Shown: positions 33,871 to 43,259 of the stretch, piece by piece
How the letters are laid out: each line of letters starts with the position of its first letter
How positions within the stretch are numbered: the first letter of the stretch is position 1
NCBI GenBank assembly: GCA_014360995.1
Contig: JACIWL010000001.1
Coordinates: 62,001-126,000 of the forward strand
Direction: 5' to 3'
Length of the DNA: 64,000 nucleotides
DNA from: Candidatus Bipolaricaulota bacterium
Lineage (GTDB): Bacteria > Bipolaricaulota > Bipolaricaulia > Bipolaricaulales > Bipolaricaulaceae
The notes under the pieces: generated by a model
Told to the model about the DNA's origin: nothing
The model's database searches: none
What the model saw: only the letters and a program-made list of their open reading frames with translations
Made by a program: the position numbers and the translations under genes

Positions 33871-35646
33871 TCACCCCGAGATCCCTTCCCCGGCGCGGCG
33901 ATAGAGTTCCGCCGCCACCTCGCCCGCGACCCTCTTCAGCTCCTCCATGGCCGCGCGGATCGCCCCCGCGTTGTCCCCAGCCATCTTCTCCCTGAGCTCC
34001 TTTATGGCTTGTTCGATCTTTTTGCGCTTTTCGGGCTCGATTTTGTCCCCAAGCTCTCCCAGGGACTTCTCCACGGCGTAGATGAGGCTATCCGCCTGAT
34101 TGCGAGTTTCCGCCAGCTCGAGCCTCCGCCGGTCTTCTTCAGCGTATTGTTCGGCTTCTTTGCGCATGCGCTCGATCTCCTCGGGGGAGAGGCGGGAGGT
34201 GTCCTTGATGGTGATGGAGGCGGATTTTCCGGTGGCGCGGTCCCGCGCGGTCACGTGGAGGATCCCGTCCGCGTCGATGCGGAAGGTCACGTCAATCTGG
34301 GGCACACCCCGGGGAGCGGGGGGAATCCCGGAAAGCACGAATCGCCCCAGGGATTTGTTGTCCGCGGCCATCTTGCGCTCCCCTTGGACGATGTGGATCT
34401 CCACGGAGGTTTGGAAGTCCTCGGCGGTGGTGAAGGTCTTGGTCCGCTCCACGGGGATGGTGGTGTTGCGCTCGATGATGGGGGTGGCGATGCCCCCCAG
34501 GGTCTCGATGGAGAGGGTAAGGGGGGTCACGTCGAGGAGCACCACTTCCTTCATCTCCCCGGCGAGGATGGCCGCCTGGATGGCCGCGCCCACGGCCACC
34601 ACCTCGTCGGGGTTGATGTCCTTGTTGATCTTGGCCCGCCCGAATTTTTCGGCCACGAGCTCCTGCACCCGCGGGATGCGGGTGGAGCCGCCCACGAGCA
34701 CCACCTGGTCGATATCCTGGGGCTTGAGCTTGGCCGCGGCCAGGGCCTGGTCCACGATCTGCATCGTGCGCAAAAGGAGGTCGTCGATCATGGCGATGAA
34801 CTGGGCCCGGGTGAGGGTGCGCTCGAGGTGTTTGGGACCGCGAGCATCCACGGCGATATAGGGGAGGGAGATGCGCGTCTCTAGACGGGTAGAGAGCTCC
34901 TTCTTCGCCTGCTCCGCGGCGTCCCGCAGTCTCTGCATGGCCTGGGGGTCGCCCCGCAGGTCAATCCCCGTTTCCTTCTTGAACTCTTCGATGAGCCAAT
35001 CCATGATGCGGCGGTCGAAATCGTCCCCGCCAAGCTGGGTGTCGCCGTCGGTGGCGATGACCTCGAACACGCCCTCTCCGATGTCCAGGATGGAGACGTC
35101 GAATGTGCCCCCGCCCAGGTCGTAGATGAGGACCTTTTGCTCTCCCTCTTTGTCCAGGCCGTAGGCCAGGGCCGCCGCAGTGGGCTCGTTGAGGATCCGC
35201 AAAACCTCGAACCCGGCGATAACGCCCGCGTCCTTTGTGGCCTGGCGCTGGAGGTTGTTAAAGTAGGCGGGGCAGGTGATCACCGCTTTTTGGATCTTCG
35301 TCCCAAGAAGCTCCTCCGCATCCCGCTTGAGCTTTTGGAGGATGAAGGCGGAGATCTGCTCCGGCGTGAACTCCTTGACCTGGCCACCCATCTCCACCCG
35401 AAACCGCCAGTCCGTCCCCATTCTCCTTTTTACGGAAAGAACGGTGCGGGTGGGGTTGAGGATGGCCTGGCGCTTGGCGAGCTGCCCGACGAGGATCTCC
35501 CCATTTTCCGTAAAGGCCACGGCAGAGGGGGTGATGCGTTCGCCCTCAGAATTGAGGAGGACTTCGGGCCGGCCGCCGCGCACGATGGCAATGCAAGAGT
35601 TTGTGGTGCCAAGGTCGATGCCGACAACCTTCTCCTTCTCGCTCAT
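33871..35646 (-). CDS. dnaK: Chaperone DnaK (Hsp70)
   Basis: 591 residues. ATPase domain [38 protein letters not shown]; substrate-binding domain with [16 protein letters not shown]. The C-terminal disordered tail is short compared with the usual ~610-640 residues, and the protein ends AGEGISG. Start overlaps grpE by 4 bp (ATGA). Confidence 0.98.
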   Translation of the reverse strand: MSEKEKVVGIDLGTTNSCIAIVRGGRPEVLLNSEGERITPSAVAFTENGEILVGQLAKRQAILNPTRTVLSVKRRMGTDWRFRVEMGGQVKEFTPEQISAFILQKLKRDAEELLGTKIQKAVITCPAYFNNLQRQATKDAGVIAGFEVLRILNEPTAAALAYGLDKEGEQKVLIYDLGGGTFDVSILDIGEGVFEVIATDGDTQLGGDDFDRRIMDWLIEEFKKETGIDLRGDPQAMQRLRDAAEQAKKELSTRLETRISLPYIAVDARGPKHLERTLTRAQFIAMIDDLLLRTMQIVDQALAAAKLKPQDIDQVVLVGGSTRIPRVQELVAEKFGRAKINKDINPDEVVAVGAAIQAAILAGEMKEVVLLDVTPLTLSIETLGGIATPIIERNTTIPVERTKTFTTAEDFQTSVEIHIVQGERKMAADNKSLGRFVLSGIPPAPRGVPQIDVTFRIDADGILHVTARDRATGKSASITIKDTSRLSPEEIERMRKEAEQYAEEDRRRLELAETRNQADSLIYAVEKSLGELGDKIEPEKRKKIEQAIKELREKMAGDNAGAIRAAMEELKRVAGEVAAELYRRAGEGISG

Positions 35647-36095
35647 TGTGCCTCACCTCCTTTCGGGCCGAGGCTTACCTTGACCTTGGCAGGCCGGAGG
35701 ACCCTTCCTTGGCGGATCCACCCCCGCTCGAGCTCCGCGAGGATTTTATTTTTGGGCTCCGCTGATTCCTCGGCCAAAACCGCCTCGTGGTAGAGGGGGT
35801 CGAAGTCTTGCCCCATGGCGGGGATGGGCTTGCAATCCAAGCGGTTAAGGATCTCCCCAAAAAGGCCATGCACGGCGCGGAGGCCTTCGCGGAGCTGGTC
35901 CGGGTCCTGGTCGGTGCTTAGGGCCCGCTCCAAGGCCTCATAGACGGGAAGGAAGAGGAGCAAGGCCTCGTCCAGGGCGCGCTCGCGCCAAAGTTCTCGT
36001 TCCCTGGCCACCTCCTTTTTGTAGTTGTCGAACTCGGCGGCCAGGCGCAAAAGCTCTTCGCGGAGGTTTTCCGCGGCTTTGAGTTCCTCGCTCAC
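35643..36095 (-). CDS. grpE: Nucleotide exchange factor GrpE
   Basis: 150 residues, at the short end for GrpE. An N-terminal helix ([22 protein letters not shown]) and beta domain ([13 protein letters not shown] ... [17 protein letters not shown]) identify it. Releases ADP from DnaK. Four-bp overlaps with both hrcA and dnaK. Confidence 0.95.
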   Translation of the reverse strand: MSEELKAAENLREELLRLAAEFDNYKKEVARERELWRERALDEALLLFLPVYEALERALSTDQDPDQLREGLRAVHGLFGEILNRLDCKPIPAMGQDFDPLYHEAVLAEESAEPKNKILAELERGWIRQGRVLRPAKVKVSLGPKGGEAQ

Positions 36096-37105
36096 GGCTC
36101 ACCTCCTTGACGAAGGAGGGATTGGAGGCGGCTGGCCAAGTACCGCACGGCGGAGAAGGCGCGGGCGTAGTCCATCCAAAGGGGCCCGGCCACGCCGAGG
36201 ATGCCCCGGCCGGGAAGATAGGACGCGGTGACGAAGGAGAGGTCGCGGAGCTCCGGAATTTGCTCCACCCCGACGTGGGCGGCCAGGCCGGTTTGGCCAG
36301 CCCGGAGGTCTTCCAAAAGCTCGGCAAAGGCCACTTCGTCCCCAAGGAGCTGGAGGAGCGTCCTGATCTTCGCTAACGCCCACTCCGGGGAGTGCACCGC
36401 CAGTTCAGAAAGGAGTTGGGGCCAACCCTCCACAAAGACACGGGAGAGGGGCGGTGTTTCTCGAATCTGTTGGAGGAGCTGGTGGGCAAGGTGAACGGCC
36501 TTGCCCTCCCAGAGGCTCGGGGGCTGGTCCCAGGTGGACGGGGGCGTTTGGAGCCTCGTCGCGAGCCACCGTTCTGCTTCCTGAAGTTCTTCTGGTTCGA
36601 GGTCGGAGGGAGCGGGAAGAAGGCGCGCCTCCATGACCCCGAGCTCGGAGATCGTGGCGGCGAGGAGCAACCCCGGCCGGATCTCCCGGAGGATCACCCC
36701 CAGGGACTCCACGTCCTGCGGGCTTGGGGGCACCACAAACCCCAGGCTTCCGGTCATGCCGGCCAGGAGGAGGGCGGTGCGGCGGAAAAGTTCGCTTAAG
36801 GGGGGAAGCCCGGGCAGGGGTTGAGGTTCCACGGGGAGGCCCGCCTCCCTGGGTTCGGTCTCGGCCACGGCCAAAAGCCAGTGGGCGAAGAAGCGGAACC
36901 CTTGGAGGGTGGGGACGCGGCCGGCGGAGACGTGGGGTTTGTATAGATACCCTTCCTCCTCCAGGGCGTGGAGCTCGTTGCGGATGGTGGCCGGGCTCAG
37001 GCGGTGCCGGTAGACCTGGACGATCTCCTGGGAGGACACGGGCTTCTTGGTGCGGATGTAGCGGTCCACCACCTCCACCAGGATCCGGGCCCTTCGCCCC
37101 CTCAT
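36092..37105 (-). CDS. hrcA: Heat-inducible transcription repressor HrcA
   Basis: 337 residues from ATG 37105; a TTG six bases upstream is too close to the Shine-Dalgarno. Winged helix KPVSSQEIVQVYRHRLSPATIRNELHALEEEGYLYKPH, then a GAF-like domain and the C-terminal YLPGRGILGVAGPLWMDYARA. Represses its own operon through CIRCE, with folding assisted by chaperonins. First gene of the heat-shock operon, 90 bp downstream of secA. Confidence 0.96.
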   Translation of the reverse strand: MRGRRARILVEVVDRYIRTKKPVSSQEIVQVYRHRLSPATIRNELHALEEEGYLYKPHVSAGRVPTLQGFRFFAHWLLAVAETEPREAGLPVEPQPLPGLPPLSELFRRTALLLAGMTGSLGFVVPPSPQDVESLGVILREIRPGLLLAATISELGVMEARLLPAPSDLEPEELQEAERWLATRLQTPPSTWDQPPSLWEGKAVHLAHQLLQQIRETPPLSRVFVEGWPQLLSELAVHSPEWALAKIRTLLQLLGDEVAFAELLEDLRAGQTGLAAHVGVEQIPELRDLSFVTASYLPGRGILGVAGPLWMDYARAFSAVRYLASRLQSLLRQGGEP

Positions 37106-37131
37106 TAGCAATCACCTCCCTGAAGTGCTAA
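37105..37131 (-). promoter_or_regulatory. CIRCE operator
   Basis: Minus-strand TTAGCACTT, 9-bp spacer, GATTGCTAA; consensus TTAGCACTC-N9-GAGTGCTAA, so 8/9 in each arm. The spacer carries the hrcA Shine-Dalgarno (GGGAGG) and the last base is the A of the hrcA ATG. Bound HrcA would therefore cover both transcription start and ribosome site. Confidence 0.92.
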
Positions 37132-37135
37132 GTTA

Positions 37136-37163
37136 ATGATAGGCGGAAAGGGGGAAAAGTCAA
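37136..37163 (-). promoter_or_regulatory. hrcA operon promoter
   Basis: TTGACT (37158-37163), 16-bp spacer, TATCAT (37136-37141), with CIRCE beginning 4 bp downstream. Confidence 0.8.
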
Positions 37164-37194
37164 GCCCGCTCGGTCTTGCCCACACCTAACTATC

Positions 37195-39927
37195 TTAGGA
37201 CTTGCGGCCGCAGCAGTGTTTGTATTTTTTCCCCGAGCCGCAGGGGCAGGGGTCGTTCCGCCCCACCGGGCCCTTTGGCTTTTGGGGGGTAGCCGTTTCT
37301 TTCCGAGAGGAACGGGTGGTGATACTCGCCACCGGAGCCGGCGCCGCCTCCACCCGAATCATGAGCCGCGGGGAGAGGAGAACCCGCATCACTTGTTCCT
37401 CGCTACGCACCAGCATCTCCTGGAAAAGGCGATGGGCCTCGCGCTTGAACTCCACCAAGGGGTCAGTGCCGCCATAGGCGCGAAGCCCGATCCCCTCCCG
37501 TAGATCGTCGAGCTCCAAAAGGTGCTGGCGCCAGTTCTCGTCCACCGTGCGCAGGACCACGAGTCTCGCCACCACCGGGAAATGGGGGGAGAGCCGCTGC
37601 CATTGCCGCTCAAGCTGGGCTTTTAGCGCTTCCCGCACGGTTTCGAGGAGCTCCTCCCACCGCTTTGCCCCAAGCTCCGGGACCGGGTCGCAAACCTGGG
37701 AAAGCTCCCGCCGAAGACCCGAAAGATCTCCTTCTTCAGGCGCCTTCCCTCTAGGCACGTATCGCTCCACCAAAAGCTCGGCGAACTCCTCGGCCATCCC
37801 AAGAAGGTGTTCCCGGAGCCCCTCGTCGTCCGAGGTTTCTCCAGGAGCGGGGAGGAGGAAGCGCTCGCGCAGGGCGTAAATGGCGTCGCGCTGCTTGGCC
37901 ATGATTTCGTCGTACTCCAAAAGGCGTTTTCTTATTTCAAAGTTTCGCTCCTCCACACGTTTTTGGGCCCTTCGGATGGCCTTGGTAAGGAGCTCATGGG
38001 TGATGGCCTCGCCTTCTTTTATCCCCAGCTTTTCCATTAAGGAGGCCAGGCGCTCGCCCCCGAAGATGCGGAGGAGGTCGTCCTCCAGGGAGAGGAAGAA
38101 CTGGGCCTCGCCGGGGTCGCCCTGGCGGCCGGCCCGGCCGGCCAATTGGTCGTCGATCCGGCGGGCTTCGTGCCGCTGGCAACCGATCACGAAGAGGCCA
38201 CCTTGGTAGATCTCCTTCCACTCCTCGGGGTGGAATTCCTTCCCCGTCTCCCGGCACCATTTTTTGATCTGCTCCAGAACCCAGCGGCCGTAAGGCGAAT
38301 TTGGGTCAGCAGGTTTGACGATCTTCTTCCGCTCCTCTTCCGCTTCTTTCTTATAGCGCTCCAAGAGCTCCCGATACTTTTCGGGCTCCGCCTGGGGGTC
38401 CGCTTCCTGGCGGGCGCGATATTCGGGGTTCCCGCCCAGGAGGATGTCCGTGCCCCGCCCGGCCATGTTGGTGGCGATGGTGATGGCTCCCAGGCGGCCG
38501 GCCTGGGCCACGATCATCGCCTCCTTCTCGTGATACTTGGCGTTCAGGACCTGGTGGGGGAGCCCCTTCTTTTTCAGAAGTTGGGAGAGGTACTCGGAGT
38601 CCTCGATGGAGGTGGTGCCGATGAGGACCGGCCTTCCTTGGCGGTGGAGCTCCTCCACTTTCTGGGCCACAGCCTCGAACTTCGCTTTCCTTGTGCGGAA
38701 GATCACGTCCGGGTGGTGATAACGGATCATGGGCCGGTTGGTGGGGATCTGGACCACATCAAGGCCGTAGATCTTTTTCAGCTCTTCCTCTTCCGTTTTG
38801 GCGGTGCCGGTCATGCCCGCTAGGCCTTTATAGAGCCGGAAATAGTGCTGGATGGTGATCTGGGCCAGGGTCTGGTGCTCGCGCTGGATGGGGAGGCCTT
38901 CCTTGGCCTCGATGGCCTGGTGAAGGCCGCCGGAGTAGCGGCGGTCGGGCATGAGGCGGCCGGTGAACTCGTCCACGATGATGACCCGGCCATCCTTCAC
39001 GATGTAGTCCCGGTCACGCTTGTAAAAGACAAGGGCCCTAAGGGCCGTCTCCAAGTGGTAGCGGGCGGTGGCGGCCCGGGGATCGGCGATGTTGTCGAAC
39101 TTCAAAAGCTTTTCCGCCTTTTCCCACCCCTTTTCTGTGAGGGAAAGGCGGCGATGCTCCTCGTCCACCTCGAAGTCCTCCCCAGGCTTAAATAGCCGGG
39201 CCAGGCGCGCGAACTCCCGGTACATGCGGGCCGTCTCCTCGGTGGGGCCGGAGATGATGAGGGGGGTCCTCGCCTCGTCGATGAGGATGTAGTCCACCTC
39301 GTCGATGATGGCGTAATCGAGGGGGCCTTGGACCTTCTGGTCCCGGGAAAGCACCATGTGGTCCCTAAGATAGTCGAAGCCAAATTGGGCGTTCGTCCCG
39401 TAAACGATGTCGCACTGGTAGGCTCTTTTGCGCTCCTCAGGCGGGGTGTCTTCTTGAAGGAGGCCTACGCTTAGGCCCAAAAATTCGTAGATGGGCCCCA
39501 TCCAGTATCGGTCGCGCTTAGCCAGATAATCGTTGACGGTGACGATATGCACTTTCCCCACGAGAGCATTGAGGTAAGCGGGCATGGTGGCGACAAGGGT
39601 TTTCCCCTCTCCCGTTTTCATCTCCGCGACCCTTCGCTGGTGGAGGACGATCCCGCCCAGTACCTGTACGTCGAAGGGATAAAGCCCGATGGTCCTTCGC
39701 GCCGCTTCCCTCACCACGGCAAAGGCTTCAGGCAGGATCTGATCGGTGGTCTCTCCATGGCTCAATCGGCGCTTAAACTCCGCGGTTTTGGCCCGTAGCT
39801 CCGCGTCGGAAAGGCTTCGCACCCTCTCCGACCAGCGGTTCACCTCGTGGAGGATGGGAAGAAGCTTTCGCAGTTTTCTTTCGTTCGTTTCGCGAAAAAC
39901 CTTGGTGAGGACTTGGGTAAGCGGCAT
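37195..39927 (-). CDS. secA: Preprotein translocase ATPase SecA
   Basis: 910 residues. Motor of Sec export. DEAD motor 1 with MKTGEGKTLVATMPAYLNAL, VNDYLAKRD and IIDEVDYILIDEART; preprotein cross-linking domain; motor 2 with TNMAGRGTDILLGGNPE and GRAGRQGDPG; and a C-terminal zinc/SecB-binding motif DPCPCGSGKKYKHCCG. ATG 39927 has no Shine-Dalgarno and sits 8 bp after a TATAGT box, suggesting a leaderless mRNA. Confidence 0.98.
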   Translation of the reverse strand: MPLTQVLTKVFRETNERKLRKLLPILHEVNRWSERVRSLSDAELRAKTAEFKRRLSHGETTDQILPEAFAVVREAARRTIGLYPFDVQVLGGIVLHQRRVAEMKTGEGKTLVATMPAYLNALVGKVHIVTVNDYLAKRDRYWMGPIYEFLGLSVGLLQEDTPPEERKRAYQCDIVYGTNAQFGFDYLRDHMVLSRDQKVQGPLDYAIIDEVDYILIDEARTPLIISGPTEETARMYREFARLARLFKPGEDFEVDEEHRRLSLTEKGWEKAEKLLKFDNIADPRAATARYHLETALRALVFYKRDRDYIVKDGRVIIVDEFTGRLMPDRRYSGGLHQAIEAKEGLPIQREHQTLAQITIQHYFRLYKGLAGMTGTAKTEEEELKKIYGLDVVQIPTNRPMIRYHHPDVIFRTRKAKFEAVAQKVEELHRQGRPVLIGTTSIEDSEYLSQLLKKKGLPHQVLNAKYHEKEAMIVAQAGRLGAITIATNMAGRGTDILLGGNPEYRARQEADPQAEPEKYRELLERYKKEAEEERKKIVKPADPNSPYGRWVLEQIKKWCRETGKEFHPEEWKEIYQGGLFVIGCQRHEARRIDDQLAGRAGRQGDPGEAQFFLSLEDDLLRIFGGERLASLMEKLGIKEGEAITHELLTKAIRRAQKRVEERNFEIRKRLLEYDEIMAKQRDAIYALRERFLLPAPGETSDDEGLREHLLGMAEEFAELLVERYVPRGKAPEEGDLSGLRRELSQVCDPVPELGAKRWEELLETVREALKAQLERQWQRLSPHFPVVARLVVLRTVDENWRQHLLELDDLREGIGLRAYGGTDPLVEFKREAHRLFQEMLVRSEEQVMRVLLSPRLMIRVEAAPAPVASITTRSSRKETATPQKPKGPVGRNDPCPCGSGKKYKHCCGRKS

Positions 39928-39935
39928 GGTGCAAG

Positions 39936-39964
39936 ACTATACGACCTTGCCGGACAAAGCACAA
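39936..39964 (-). promoter_or_regulatory. secA promoter, probably leaderless
   Basis: TTGTGC (39959-39964), 17-bp spacer, TATAGT (39936-39941), then 8 bp to ATG 39927. Lies in the 38-bp gap after the O-antigen ligase gene. Confidence 0.6.
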
Positions 39965-39965
39965 C

Positions 39966-42143
39966 TTAAGGTAACTCCCCTAAAGCTTTTAAGGCGGTCG
40001 CGCGCATCTGGGTAAGACTTTCCTTTTGCGCACGTAATTCCCCAAAGTCTTTGAGGGGAAGGGGGCGGGAAAGCTGCTCATTTATACGCTGCAATTTCGC
40101 GTCAATAACCTTCAGGGCCTGTTGGAAGGCCTTTTTCGCCTCGTCCCAGAGATATCGCCGGCGCTGGAGCTCCCCAAGGAGAAGCCATGCCCGCTCGTGA
40201 TTGGGGTCCACCCGGAGGACCTCATCCACCCAAGTTTTGGCGGAAAGGACATCCCCGCGCTGAAGCTCGGCCACAGCGAGGTAATAGCGGGCGTCCTGGG
40301 CCATCTCCCGCGGGGGAATGGTGGCCAAAAGCTCGGTCAAAAGTTCTTCCGCCCCTTCTGGCTCCCCTAGCTGGAGGTGCACGGCGGCGAGGTTCAAATA
40401 GAGGGCCTCAGGCCGGTAGTGGGTGAGGCACCTTTGGAAGGCCTCCTTGGCCTCAGCTAGTTTCCCAAGGCCCGCTTTGATTAAGCCATACCAATAGAGG
40501 GAAACGCGCGGGCAAAAATCGAGCTCCACTGCGCGGGCGATCTTCTGCTCGGCCAGATCCAATTCGCCCAAGTAATAAGAAGCCTGAGCGGAAAGGAGGT
40601 AGCCATCGGCCACAATATCCCGCACTGCAAACACGCTCACCACCAGGGAAAGGAGGATCAAGAAGGAAGCCAGAAGGCCGCGCGTTCTTTTTCCCAACGC
40701 GAGATAAAGGCTTCCGAAGGGGCCATAACGGGGGGAGAGGGCCAGGCCGAGGATGGCGACAAAGGCGAGGCTTGAAGCGGGGAGGTGGAAAGGAAAAGTG
40801 GGCGCGGCATGAACCAAGGCGGTGATGAGCCCTCCCCCAAGAAGCAAAAGCTCCCATTTCTTTTGGGAATTGTCCAGGCGGCTTAGGCGGCCAAGGCCAA
40901 GATGGGCAAGAAGGGCTAGCCCCGAAAGAAAGACGAGGAACCCGAAAGTTCCGAGCTCGGCCGCGACCTGCACGTACTCGTTGTGCGCCTGGTCCGCTCG
41001 GGGAAAGGGGAAGGCATAGCCCGCCCCGCGCGGAGAGGCCAAAAATTTCGGCTTGTACGGGACAAAATAGATCTTGTAGCCGCCCAGGCCTATGCCAAAG
41101 AGGGGGTAGTCCTTCCACATCTCATAGCCCACCCACCAGTCCCAGGCCCGAATGGCCCCGGACTTGCGCGCCCAAAGGTCCCGCACGGCGGAAAGGGGGG
41201 TGATTACAGGGAGAAGAAGGATCAAAGCCATGGCCCCTCCGGCAATTACCGCAAGCCAAAGAAGGGGAACGCGCCGCAGGGCGCGGCCGAGAAAATAAAG
41301 GCCCACGGCACCAAGGGCTAGGGCCAAGCTCGCCAAAAGGCCGGAGAATTTTAAAACTCCGCCCAGGGCGGCAAGGCCGATCAGCCCAACCACAACGAGC
41401 TTTTCCCAAGGGGGGAGCTTTGCGCGCCAAAAACCTAGCCCGAAGGAAACAAAAACAAGGGCCGCCCCCAGGCCAAGGCGGACCCCAATTTGCTGGGTGA
41501 GAAGCATCACGGCGAAGTTAAACCCCAGCGCCAAGACCGCGATGATCCAGCCCTTTTTGGCCCGAAGGAAGATTAAACCGGGCAAGATGAGGTAAGAAAG
41601 GAATCCCGCGAGGAATTGCTGATTGCCCATGGTGGCGATCATCGCGCTCGGGCCTCGCCCTCCCAGCCCTCCAGGCGCGATCCCAAGATACTGGAGGAGG
41701 CCAAGGAGGGCGTTGAGGCAACTGGAAAATACCAGGGCCCCCAAAATCCAAGGGTGACTTTGCTCAGGCGCGTTTATGATGAAGAGGAAGATAAAGCCGA
41801 AAAAGAGTATGAGCGCAGCCGATTGAAGAACTGTACAGGCCGGCGTTTGTCCGGTAAGGGAAAGGAAGGCGGCAAGAAGAAGGGCGGGAAGGATCGGGCT
41901 GAGCCAGGAAAGCTCCACCTTCGTCTCTCGATTTCTTAGCATTTCCCACGCCCAAAGGATGAGGATGATGCTGACCAGGACCAGGGTGTAAACGCTCTTT
42001 GTGTACCCGTATTCCGTGTTCCACGCGGAAAAGAACAAGGGCTGGGTGGCGAGGAGGAAGATAAGAAGTGCCTGCCGCAGGCGGGAAAGCCAAGAGGGCC
42101 GGGAAATTCTCCTTTCCTTCCTCTTTTTTGCCTTCTTTGGCAC
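39966..42143 (-). CDS. O-antigen ligase-like membrane protein with C-terminal TPR domain
   Basis: 725 residues. A basic N-terminus (KKAKKRKERR) is followed by about a dozen hydrophobic helices. The large extracytoplasmic loop after AIRAWDWWVGYEMWKDYPLFGIGLGGYKIYFVPY, with DQAHNEYVQVAAELG, is the Wzy_C/WaaL signature. The C-terminal ~220 residues are tetratricopeptide-like (LGELDLAEQKIARAVELDF, AEAKEAFQRCLTHYRPEALY, ERAWLLLGELQRRRYLWDEAKKAFQQAL). Members join polysaccharide or glycan to lipid or protein carriers; here the acceptor is unknown. Supports a glycan-decorated envelope. Confidence 0.88.
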   Translation of the reverse strand: MPKKAKKRKERRISRPSWLSRLRQALLIFLLATQPLFFSAWNTEYGYTKSVYTLVLVSIILILWAWEMLRNRETKVELSWLSPILPALLLAAFLSLTGQTPACTVLQSAALILFFGFIFLFIINAPEQSHPWILGALVFSSCLNALLGLLQYLGIAPGGLGGRGPSAMIATMGNQQFLAGFLSYLILPGLIFLRAKKGWIIAVLALGFNFAVMLLTQQIGVRLGLGAALVFVSFGLGFWRAKLPPWEKLVVVGLIGLAALGGVLKFSGLLASLALALGAVGLYFLGRALRRVPLLWLAVIAGGAMALILLLPVITPLSAVRDLWARKSGAIRAWDWWVGYEMWKDYPLFGIGLGGYKIYFVPYKPKFLASPRGAGYAFPFPRADQAHNEYVQVAAELGTFGFLVFLSGLALLAHLGLGRLSRLDNSQKKWELLLLGGGLITALVHAAPTFPFHLPASSLAFVAILGLALSPRYGPFGSLYLALGKRTRGLLASFLILLSLVVSVFAVRDIVADGYLLSAQASYYLGELDLAEQKIARAVELDFCPRVSLYWYGLIKAGLGKLAEAKEAFQRCLTHYRPEALYLNLAAVHLQLGEPEGAEELLTELLATIPPREMAQDARYYLAVAELQRGDVLSAKTWVDEVLRVDPNHERAWLLLGELQRRRYLWDEAKKAFQQALKVIDAKLQRINEQLSRPLPLKDFGELRAQKESLTQMRATALKALGELP

Positions 42144-42152
42144 GGGCCTATA

Positions 42153-43259
42153 TTATGGCAAGCCCCACTCTGAAAGCCAATGAGTGAGGGGTAAAAGCAG
42201 GGGCCATAACTGCGGGCGAGCGAGAATTTTTGGCGGCAACGAGGAAAACTGGTCGATGTCCGCGCATTCGGCAAGAAAATTCGCTAGCTTAGGATGGGAA
42301 AGAGTCTGGACCATCTCCTCCAAGGCTTCTGGCTTTAGTCTGAGGAAGATGCTACGCGCCCGCTCCTGAAAGCTCACTTCTTCCCCGATCATCCTTCGGC
42401 AGTCTCTCTCATATTCGGAAAGGGCTTGAGGTCCCCGGGCGGCCACCCTTCCTGCCAAAGGGGCACAGAGGCTCAAAAAGGCGAGGCCTCCTCCGGTGAG
42501 GGGTTTTACTTGCCCCGCGGCGTTTCCCACAAGAAGGCAACGGTCGCCCGCGATTTTCGTCGGCATTCCTAGGGGGATGAGCCCGGTTTGGATGGAAAGG
42601 ATCTCGCTTTTTGGTTCTAAAAAATCGCGTAGCAAGGGAAAGGCCTCTCGGCCAAGGGCCGTGGCCAAACCCACTTTGGCCACGCCTTCCTTTTCCGGTA
42701 CTGCCCAGGCGAAGAAATCGGGCACAACCCCCAAGTGGACCTCCACGCAGTCCCCTAGTTCCGCACGGATTTCCGCCTGTATGGCGACGAGGATTTCCCG
42801 GGGCCGGGGAAGGCCAAACGCCCGGGCTACGGTGCTATATGCGCCGTCGGCTCCCACAACTACCTCAAAACTCACCGTGCCTTTGGGAGTGAAGACCTTT
42901 TCCCTGTCTAAACCCGTTGCGGCGAGGGGCCAAAACTCCACCCCCTTTTCTTCCGCTTTTTCCCTAAGCCAGCAATCTAAGCCGGCGCGGTCAAGAACGA
43001 GTCCTTTCACCTCTTTTGCGCGAAGCTCCACCATCTGGCCTTGAGGGGAGAACACTCGCACCGCCCGAATTTCGCGAAGGATAAGGTGCCCGGGAATGCC
43101 GAGCCTTTCGGCAGTGGCCGGGCTCACGAGGCCGGCACAGCAGGGCCTCCTTTTCGGAGCGCGCTCAAGGAGGAGGGTTTTTGCCCCTTCTTCCGCGGCG
43201 GAACGCGCGGCCAGGGCCCCTGCTGGCCCGCCTCCCACCACGACCACCTCAAATTTCAT
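42153..43259 (-). CDS. Geranylgeranyl-reductase-family FAD oxidoreductase
   Basis: 368 residues. N-terminal FAD motif VVVVGGGPAGALAARSAAEEG, the CxxG-like PCCAGLVSP, VVGADGAYSTVARAFG, and late FAD contact GDRCLLVGNAAGQVKPLTGGGLAFL. The family reduces isoprenoid double bonds (chlorophyll, menaquinone or archaeal-type lipid tails). Overlaps gatA by 4 bp. No isoprenoid genes are adjacent, so substrate is open. Confidence 0.88.
   Translation of the reverse strand: MKFEVVVVGGGPAGALAARSAAEEGAKTLLLERAPKRRPCCAGLVSPATAERLGIPGHLILREIRAVRVFSPQGQMVELRAKEVKGLVLDRAGLDCWLREKAEEKGVEFWPLAATGLDREKVFTPKGTVSFEVVVGADGAYSTVARAFGLPRPREILVAIQAEIRAELGDCVEVHLGVVPDFFAWAVPEKEGVAKVGLATALGREAFPLLRDFLEPKSEILSIQTGLIPLGMPTKIAGDRCLLVGNAAGQVKPLTGGGLAFLSLCAPLAGRVAARGPQALSEYERDCRRMIGEEVSFQERARSIFLRLKPEALEEMVQTLSHPKLANFLAECADIDQFSSLPPKILARPQLWPLLLPLTHWLSEWGLP

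Noticed and set aside
33013-34884. 623-codon plus-strand frame opposite dnaJ and dnaK
   Set aside because: It spans two well-identified genes on the other strand and its product resembles no protein; high GC suppresses stop codons.
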